From: UBA2357 sp041678045
GTDB lineage: Bacteria; Pseudomonadota; Gammaproteobacteria; Burkholderiales; Rhodocyclaceae
NCBI GenBank assembly: GCA_041678045.1
Contig: JBAYOV010000078.1
Coordinates: forward strand, 1 to 9,960
Length of the DNA: 9,960 nt
Reading direction: 5' to 3'
Position 1 is the first letter of the stretch. Every line of letters starts with the position of its first letter. Shown here in pieces: positions 6,188-9,960 of the stretch. Made by a program: the position numbers and the translations under genes. A model generated the notes under the pieces. That model saw only the letters and a program-made list of their open reading frames with translations. It was not told the DNA's origin and ran no database searches.

Positions 6188-7927
6188 ATGGCCTCGTTCA
6201 CCATCCATGGTCTGCCGGTTTCGCAAGGCATCGCCATCGGGCATGTTCATCTGGTGTCGCACGCCCTGCTCGAAGTCAGCCATTACCATGTGGCCGAGCG
6301 TCACATCGTCGGCGAACTGGACCGACTGGACAGCGCGGTGGCCACCGTGCAGGGCGAGCTGGTGGGTCTGAAGGCCGCCGCCACCGGTGGCCAGGCGCAC
6401 AGCGAGGTGGGCGCCTTTGTCGACCTGCAGTTGATGATGCTCTCCGACCCCATGCTGGTCGATTCCGCACGCCGGCTCATCGAGGCGCGCCGCTGCAATG
6501 CGGAATGGGCGCTGGTGCAGCAGATGGAACAACTGGTCGAGCAGTTCGAGCAGATCGAAGACCCCTATCTGCGTGAGCGCAAGGCCGATGTGGTGCAGGT
6601 GGTCGAACGGGTGGTGAAGGTGCTGCTCGGCCACCCCGGCCACCTTCCGCCAAAGCGGCGCGACGGGCTGGGCACGGTGGTGGTGGCGCATGACCTGTCG
6701 CCGTCGGACACCATCGGCTTTCGCGACCACAACATCGCCGGCTTCGTCACCGATGTGGGGGGGCCCACCAGCCATACCGCGATTGTTGCGCGCAGCCTGT
6801 CGATTCCGGCCGTGGTCGGCCTGCACCATATCCGCCATCTGGTGGAGGAAGACGAACTCCTGATCATCGATGGCACGCGTGGCGTGGTGATCGTCGGTCC
6901 CGACGAGCACATCGTCGAGGAATACCGCCTGCGCCGTACCGAGCTGGAACTGGAAAAGTCCAAGCTCAACCGCCTCAAGGACACCCCCGCCACCACGCTC
7001 GACGGCGAAACCATCCACCTGCTCGCCAACATCGAAGGCCCCAAGGACATCGGCCAGGTGCGTGCGGTGAATGCCGACGGCGTGGGCCTGTACCGCACCG
7101 AATTCCTGTTCATCGGCCGCGACACCCTGCCCGACGAGGAAGAACAGTTCGAAGCCTATCGTGCGGTGCTCAAGGCCATGGGCAACAAGCCGGTGACCAT
7201 TCGTACCTTCGACGTGGGCGCGGACAAGGCGCTCAACAACACCGAAACCCGCTTCGAACCCAACCCGGCACTGGGACTGCGCGCAATTCGCTATTCGCTG
7301 GCCGAGCCCAAGATGTTCCTCACCCAGTTGCGCGCCCTGCTGCGCGCCTCGGTCCATGGCAACCTGCGCATCATGATTCCGATGCTGGCGCATGCACATG
7401 AAATCGACCATACCCTGCAGCTGATCGAAAAGGCCAAAGCCGAACTTGAAGCCGAAAAACACAAGTTCAACCCCAATGTGCCGATTGGCGGCATGGTCGA
7501 GGTGCCGGCCGCAGCCCTTGCGCTGGGCATGTTCGTGCGCCGCCTGTCCTTCCTGTCCATCGGCACCAACGACCTGATCCAATACACCCTGGCCATCGAC
7601 CGCTCCGACGAAGCCGTGGTGCATCTGTACGACCCGCTCCATCCGGCGGTACTGAAGCTGATCGGCAACACCATCCAGACCGGCGCCCGCTTCGGCCTGC
7701 CGGTGTCGGTGTGCGGTGAAATGGCTGGCGATCCCGCCTACACCCTGCTGCTGCTCGGCATGGGCCTGCGCAACTTCTCGATGCACCCGGCCAATACGCT
7801 GGAAATCAAGCAACAGGTGCTGCGCGCCGACCTGGGCGAACTCGCTCCCAAGGTACAACGCATTCTGAAGATGGATGAACAGACCAAGGTGCGCGACGCC
7901 GTGGCCAGGCTGAACGGCTTGCAGTGA
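6188..7927 (+). CDS. ptsI: PTS enzyme I (phosphoenolpyruvate-protein phosphotransferase)
   Basis: Enzyme I starts the PTS phosphorelay by autophosphorylation from PEP and donates to HPr. It has 579 residues, the usual length. Domain order is the N-terminal HPr-binding domain (about 1-145), the phosphohistidine swivel domain (about 160-235) with GGPTSHTAIVARS and active His196, and the C-terminal PEP-binding barrel (about 265-560). Visible key residues are Arg303 in YRTEFLF, Arg339 in TIRTFDVGADK, the metal/PEP loop LSIGTNDLIQYTLAIDR at 456-472, and Cys509 in VCGEMAGDP. All are offset by 7 from E. coli EI (His189, Arg296, Arg332, Cys502). No extra GAF domain is present, so it is the classical EI and not the nitrogen-type PtsP. 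The start is supported by the purine-rich AGAGGAG at 6172-6178 inside the end of ptsH, 6 nt separating the genes. It ends 6 nt from the convergent AraC gene. Confidence 0.97.
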   Translation: MASFTIHGLPVSQGIAIGHVHLVSHALLEVSHYHVAERHIVGELDRLDSAVATVQGELVGLKAAATGGQAHSEVGAFVDLQLMMLSDPMLVDSARRLIEARRCNAEWALVQQMEQLVEQFEQIEDPYLRERKADVVQVVERVVKVLLGHPGHLPPKRRDGLGTVVVAHDLSPSDTIGFRDHNIAGFVTDVGGPTSHTAIVARSLSIPAVVGLHHIRHLVEEDELLIIDGTRGVVIVGPDEHIVEEYRLRRTELELEKSKLNRLKDTPATTLDGETIHLLANIEGPKDIGQVRAVNADGVGLYRTEFLFIGRDTLPDEEEQFEAYRAVLKAMGNKPVTIRTFDVGADKALNNTETRFEPNPALGLRAIRYSLAEPKMFLTQLRALLRASVHGNLRIMIPMLAHAHEIDHTLQLIEKAKAELEAEKHKFNPNVPIGGMVEVPAAALALGMFVRRLSFLSIGTNDLIQYTLAIDRSDEAVVHLYDPLHPAVLKLIGNTIQTGARFGLPVSVCGEMAGDPAYTLLLLGMGLRNFSMHPANTLEIKQQVLRADLGELAPKVQRILKMDEQTKVRDAVARLNGLQ

Positions 7928-7937
7928 CTCCGTTCAG
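7910..7937. terminator. Inverted repeat spanning both stop codons of convergent ptsI and araC-type genes
   Basis: CTGAACGG (7910-7917) and CCGTTCAG (7930-7937) form a perfect 8-bp stem with a 12-nt loop. The ptsI stop (7925-7927) lies in the loop and the AraC-gene stop (7934-7936, minus strand) lies in the stem. It sits exactly where a bidirectional terminator for two convergent genes would be needed, but there is no T-run on either side, so an intrinsic terminator is unproven. It may instead be an RNA hairpin protecting 3' ends. Confidence 0.4.
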
Positions 7938-8911
7938 ACGCCGGTGCCTTGCCAGTGACGTGGCGACAAACCGAAACGCCGGGAAAAGGCCCGGGAAAAA
8001 TTCGACACATGAGCATAGCCACAGCGCCAGGCCACCTCTTCGACCCGAACCTCCTGGTTCCGGAGCAGGAGCCGGGCACGATGCAAACGCTCTTCGAGCA
8101 GCATCTCGCTGAAGCTCTTGCCGAAATGGCGCTTGAAGACCACTTTCAGCCGTGATGCACTCATGCCCACTTCAGCAGCAATCTCGGGCAACCCCGGTGG
8201 CGTGTCGAGGCGATCCAGCAGCATCTCACGCGCCCGCTCGCAAACCCGGGCATCACGCTCGCTCGACGGCCATACCTCCGGCCCACCCTGCGTCAGTACG
8301 GCCTGCACCTCCAGCATGCGCGACTGCAAGAACAGACGTTGTACATCGGCAACATACGGACAATCCAGCACCTCGGCCGTGATTCTCTGGAGAATCGCGG
8401 TGCGCCCATCACGATACTCCAATGGCCTGCGCGGCAATGGATCGTCAGCCAGCCGGATGTCCGGATCAAAGATGAAGGCCGCCACCCGGGCACGTGCGCC
8501 CGGCTCGAACTCCAACTGCATCTCGGGCTCATTCGGCCGGCAGAGCACGGCGTGTCGCTGCGTGAGCCCGAGGGGTGGCCTGCGCCCCTTGTAACGAAAC
8601 CCCCCTTGCCCGTCGAGCGTCACAAAACAGCACTTCTTGGGCACGGCATCCGCATCGCTGCCGATAATGTGCAGATGCCCGGATGTTTCCAGCTCGGCAG
8701 TTGCGATCTTGAAATGCTCATCGAGCTGAAACAACCCCAGCCGGCCCACCGCCCCCTGCAAACTGAAAGGCAGGCGCACCATCGGATCGAGCAAGGCAGG
8801 CGAACTCCGGTCCGGCGCTTCCATCAGCCAATGACCACGTCCCGCCTCTTGCTGCGGCGGCGCAAACGTCACCTTGATCGGGTCACGAGCAGTGTTCACT
8901 CTCGAGCTCAT
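7934..8911 (-). CDS. AraC/XylS family transcriptional regulator
   Basis: A 325-residue DNA-binding regulator. The C-terminal domain (about 221-320, HTH_18) has two helix-turn-helix units: LPEIAAEVGMSASRLKVVFK at 241-260 and VEEVAWRCGYAHVSNFSRAF at 290-309, ending in the family signature GYx8FxRxFxxxxGxxPxxW at 298-320. The N-terminal part (about 40-215) is a divergent sensing domain; the stretch HAVLCRPNEPEMQLEF around 120-135 resembles regulators of the PchR type, but the ligand is unknown. The ATG at 8911 was chosen because a GGGGTGA-like ribosome site lies just upstream and because the open frame that continues to 9145 shows no family similarity and overlaps another gene. The gene runs against ptsI with a 6-nt gap. 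Its target genes are not evident. A paired repeat element just upstream (8939-8969) may be its own operator. Confidence 0.93.
   Translation of the reverse strand: MSSRVNTARDPIKVTFAPPQQEAGRGHWLMEAPDRSSPALLDPMVRLPFSLQGAVGRLGLFQLDEHFKIATAELETSGHLHIIGSDADAVPKKCCFVTLDGQGGFRYKGRRPPLGLTQRHAVLCRPNEPEMQLEFEPGARARVAAFIFDPDIRLADDPLPRRPLEYRDGRTAILQRITAEVLDCPYVADVQRLFLQSRMLEVQAVLTQGGPEVWPSSERDARVCERAREMLLDRLDTPPGLPEIAAEVGMSASRLKVVFKRHFGKSFSEMLLEERLHRARLLLRNQEVRVEEVAWRCGYAHVSNFSRAFSRRFGLSPRHWQGTGV
8377..8400. repeat. Near-perfect palindrome inside the AraC-type gene
   Basis: GATTCTC-TG-GAGAATC (8381-8396) is a perfect 7-bp inverted repeat with a 2-bp centre. It extends by CCG/CGG on each side after one T/G position, giving 11-nt arms. 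It lies in the region encoding ILQRITAE (residues about 172-180). It may be a protein-binding site or chance; codon constraint alone does not demand it. Confidence 0.4.
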
Positions 8912-8938
8912 TCTGACATCACCCCGTAGTAACAAACA

Positions 8939-8969
8939 GATCACGCTTTCGGGCCAAAGCGTATCACGC
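8939..8969. promoter_or_regulatory. Operator-like inverted/direct repeat upstream of the AraC-type gene
   Basis: GATCACGCTTT (8939-8949) pairs with AAAGCGTATC (8956-8965) as a 10-bp inverted repeat with one bulged base and a 6-nt loop. The same stretch also has a 7-bp direct repeat, ATCACGC at 8940-8946 and 8963-8969, spaced 23 bp. AraC-family proteins commonly bind direct half-sites about two helical turns apart. The element starts 28 bp upstream of the start codon at 8911, fitting autoregulation or a 5' leader hairpin. No clear -35/-10 pair could be assigned for this gene. Confidence 0.45.
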
Positions 8970-9039
8970 ACCCCGGCTCTGCGTACATGCGTATCTGCTA
9001 TGTCACTTCCATTCCCGAAGTTTGGGATCAGGCTTGACG

Positions 9040-9438
9040 TCAGGTGCTGCGCATACGGGCTGCCTTCGGTGAATGTCGAAGCAGTGGAACCGGCGCGAAA
9101 CGCGCTGTCACGCTTTGCGCAGCAGTCACATTGTTCAGCGTGCAACGGCTGCCATCAGCACCACGACACATACCATCCCAACTGCTGAAGTTGAAACCCA
9201 TGGCCGGTGTGGCCGTGCAGATGACACTATGACCATGGACGACCGGATTGGGCGTACAGCTGACGGTGCCGCGGCCAGCCGTCACACCGGTGAATACCCC
9301 ATACGAGGATGGCGCTTCAACACGAAAGTTCGCGTTGCGCTCCTCCGCCTGCCCCGGCGTGCCGGCCACCAGCAGGGCTGCGAAAGCGACCGCTGCAAGC
9401 CATGGGGAAATCGTGGGTTGCACCTGGCGCGACAACAT
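9040..9438 (-). CDS. Small exported protein with one cysteine-containing bacterial repeat domain
   Basis: A 132-residue hypothetical protein. Residues 1-31 form a signal peptide with a hydrophobic core (LAAVAFAALLVAGTP) and a likely cut after GQA, so it is probably exported. Residues about 52-115 match the pattern of the divergent InlB-type bacterial repeat: GRGTVSCTPNPV, then CTATPAMGFNFSSWDG, then CTLNNVTAAQSVTARF. Four cysteines (61, 74, 91, 99) could make two disulfides outside the cytoplasm. Such domains normally come in several copies within long surface proteins, often with a C-terminal sorting tail; here there is one copy and the C-terminus is a short basic tail (LLRHSPKAARMRST) without a sorting signal. 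It may be a degraded remnant or a true mini-protein. The start at 9438 is supported by AGAAGGG 9 nt upstream. It lies 128 nt upstream of, and on the same strand as, the AraC-type gene. Function unknown. Confidence 0.7.
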   Translation of the reverse strand: MLSRQVQPTISPWLAAVAFAALLVAGTPGQAEERNANFRVEAPSSYGVFTGVTAGRGTVSCTPNPVVHGHSVICTATPAMGFNFSSWDGMCRGADGSRCTLNNVTAAQSVTARFAPVPLLRHSPKAARMRST

Positions 9439-9447
9439 GAAATTCGA

Positions 9448-9454
9448 CCCTTCT
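9448..9454 (-). promoter_or_regulatory. Ribosome binding site of the small exported protein
   Basis: AGAAGGG on the minus strand lies 9 nt before the ATG at 9438. It supports translation of this unrecognised gene and the choice of start. Confidence 0.6.
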
Positions 9455-9483
9455 CATTACATGGAAATGGATCGAAATTCTAG

Positions 9484-9506
9484 AACGGGTCCGCAGAACA
9501 CCCGTT
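9484..9506. repeat. Inverted repeat in the spacer upstream of the exported protein
   Basis: AACGGGT (9484-9490) and ACCCGTT (9500-9506) form a perfect 7-bp stem with a 9-nt loop. It overlaps the first 21-bp tandem repeat by three bases and lies about 45 bp upstream of the gene start. A TAGAAT sequence beside it on the minus strand is a poor -10 candidate. It could be an operator or a leader hairpin. Confidence 0.45.
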
Positions 9507-9545
9507 ATCAGCAGAGACTTTTCTGTTATCGCCAGAGACTTTTCT
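9504..9545. repeat. Two tandem copies of a 21-bp repeat
   Basis: Copy 1 is 9504-9524 and copy 2 is 9525-9545, each GTTATC-NN-CAGAGACTTTTCT, identical except for the two bases after GTTATC (AG versus GC). Together with the base that follows, each copy contains a small inverted pair CAGA/TCTG. The spacer here is visibly AT-richer than the flanking genes. The unit is a multiple of three, so copy-number change would keep any overlapping frame. It lies between the nuclease-like gene stop and the start of the small exported protein. Confidence 0.85.
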
Positions 9546-9576
9546 GCATTTTCGGGGCGCTTGACAGCCGCTTTCC

Positions 9577-9612
9577 GGCATGCAAAAAGGCGCTCAGCCG
9601 GCCCGGCATGCC
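9577..9612. repeat. GCATGC inverted repeat across the nuclease gene stop
   Basis: GGCATGC (9577-9583) and GCATGCC (9606-9612) pair over 7 bp around a 22-nt GC-rich loop that holds the minus-strand stop (9594-9596) and a run of five T on the minus strand (9584-9588). As the core GCATGC is itself palindromic, the 9-mer CCGGCATGC is also directly repeated (9575 and 9603). It may help transcription end after the nuclease-like gene, but the T-run sits inside the loop, so it is not a standard terminator. Confidence 0.3.
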
Positions 9613-9960
9613 TGGCTTTCCACCGCAAACCCCACCACCCGCCGCTGCTCGCGGCTGAACTCGACGCCAATCAGGTGGATGGGTTCGTTACGGTCGCGGT
9701 ACTTGTCCGCATAGCCCCTCTGCTTGATCTGCGCCAGCGCCGCGCCTTCCGGTTCCAGTTCCACCACCTTGAACTCGAACAGATACACCTGCCCGTTGAA
9801 GCGCACCGCCATGTCCAGTCGGCCCGCGTTGCTGCTTTCTTCCGGCACGATGTCCAGCCCCAGACTGGCAAAGTAGGCGTAGAACACGCTGGCGTAATAG
9901 CCTTCGTACTGCGCAATCGGGTTGTTGCGAAACCAGTCGTGCGGGATGCTGGCGAAGAAG
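9594..9960 (-). CDS. PD-(D/E)XK nuclease superfamily protein, PF08011 type (C-terminal part)
   Basis: The last 121 residues of a larger protein whose start lies beyond the right edge. The frame is open to the edge, reading FFASIPHDWFRNNPIAQYEG at its visible beginning. The pattern is that of the C-terminal nuclease-like domain of the AAA-ATPase/PDDEXK_9 proteins (formerly DUF1703): YEGYYASVFYAYFASLG, then GRLDMAV with the conserved Asp (nt 9813-9815), then YLFEFKV with the E-x-K pair (Glu at 9774-9776, Lys at 9768-9770). KQRGYADKY and LIGVEFSREQRRVVGF complete the domain. The catalytic Asp, Glu and Lys are therefore present. The GTG at 9887 is an internal valine, not a start. These proteins usually have an N-terminal ATPase-like domain of several hundred residues and occur in many copies in some genomes; their function is not established. 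The C-terminus ends shortly after the domain (VESQACRAG). Confidence 0.88.
   Translation of the reverse strand, partial: FFASIPHDWFRNNPIAQYEGYYASVFYAYFASLGLDIVPEESSNAGRLDMAVRFNGQVYLFEFKVVELEPEGAALAQIKQRGYADKYRDRNEPIHLIGVEFSREQRRVVGFAVESQACRAG

Noticed and set aside
5792..7858. A 688-codon open frame on the minus strand opposite ptsI
   Set aside because: It is antisense to a gene with all enzyme I catalytic motifs. Its translation is rich in His, Gln and Gly as expected from mirrored GC-rich codons, and no domain is recognised.
8912..9145. N-terminal extension of the AraC-type gene to an ATG at 9145 (403 residues)
   Set aside because: The extra 78 residues show no family pattern, overlap the exported-protein gene in another frame, and the ATG at 8911 has its own ribosome site. 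Long open frames are common by chance in this GC-rich DNA.
9504..9545. CRISPR-like array
   Set aside because: There are only two directly adjoining 21-bp copies with no spacers, and no cas genes are present.
9577..9612. Standard intrinsic terminator for the nuclease-like gene
   Set aside because: The minus-strand T-run lies inside the loop of the only good stem, and the GC-rich sequence directly before the T-run offers only about 3 bp of pairing.
9594..9887. Complete 97-residue gene starting at a GTG at 9887
   Set aside because: The same frame continues upstream to the window edge with conserved family residues (HDWFRNNPIAQYEGYY), so the GTG is internal and the gene is cut by the window.

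Overview
The window looks like chromosomal DNA of a betaproteobacterium, probably of the Rhodocyclales (Thauera/Azoarcus/Zoogloea type). The reasons are the GC-rich coding style, a stand-alone EIIA-Man/HPr/EI phosphorelay with no sugar permease, an HPr that keeps both His15 and Ser46, and the mix of protein families. The genus is an inference from gene content; there is no rRNA or tRNA in the window to confirm it.

Layout. (1) 2-949 (+) is the 3' part of a YbiT-type ABC-F ATPase that enters from the left edge. (2) 1111-5389 (+) is a tight three-gene unit: a BCCT-family sodium/solute symporter, a four-module signalling protein (cNMP-binding, CBS pair, DUF294 nucleotidyltransferase, DUF294 C-terminal domain), and a DnaQ-fold 3'-5' exonuclease. 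Gaps are 25 and 9 nt. (3) 5491-7927 (+) is a second operon encoding EIIA of the mannose family, HPr and enzyme I. (4) From 7934 on, everything reads on the minus strand: an AraC/XylS regulator convergent with ptsI (6 nt between stop codons), a small exported protein with one cysteine-containing bacterial repeat domain, a repeat-rich 155-nt spacer, and the 3' end of a PD-(D/E)XK nuclease-like protein (PF08011 type) that leaves at the right edge.

How the genes may work together. The DUF294 protein and its exonuclease partner are, from general knowledge of these families, usually companions of an acetate-type sodium/solute symporter (ActP/DUF4212 group). Here a BCCT transporter with almost no C-terminal cytosolic tail holds that place. 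This suggests a transporter regulated in trans by a ligand-sensing nucleotidyltransferase. The PTS genes would pass phosphate from PEP through EI His196 and HPr His15 to EIIA His9, most likely for regulation rather than sugar uptake.

The most novel-looking points are the BCCT/DUF294/exonuclease unit, the 21-bp tandem repeat with adjoining inverted repeats upstream of the small exported protein, and a paired operator-like element upstream of the AraC gene.
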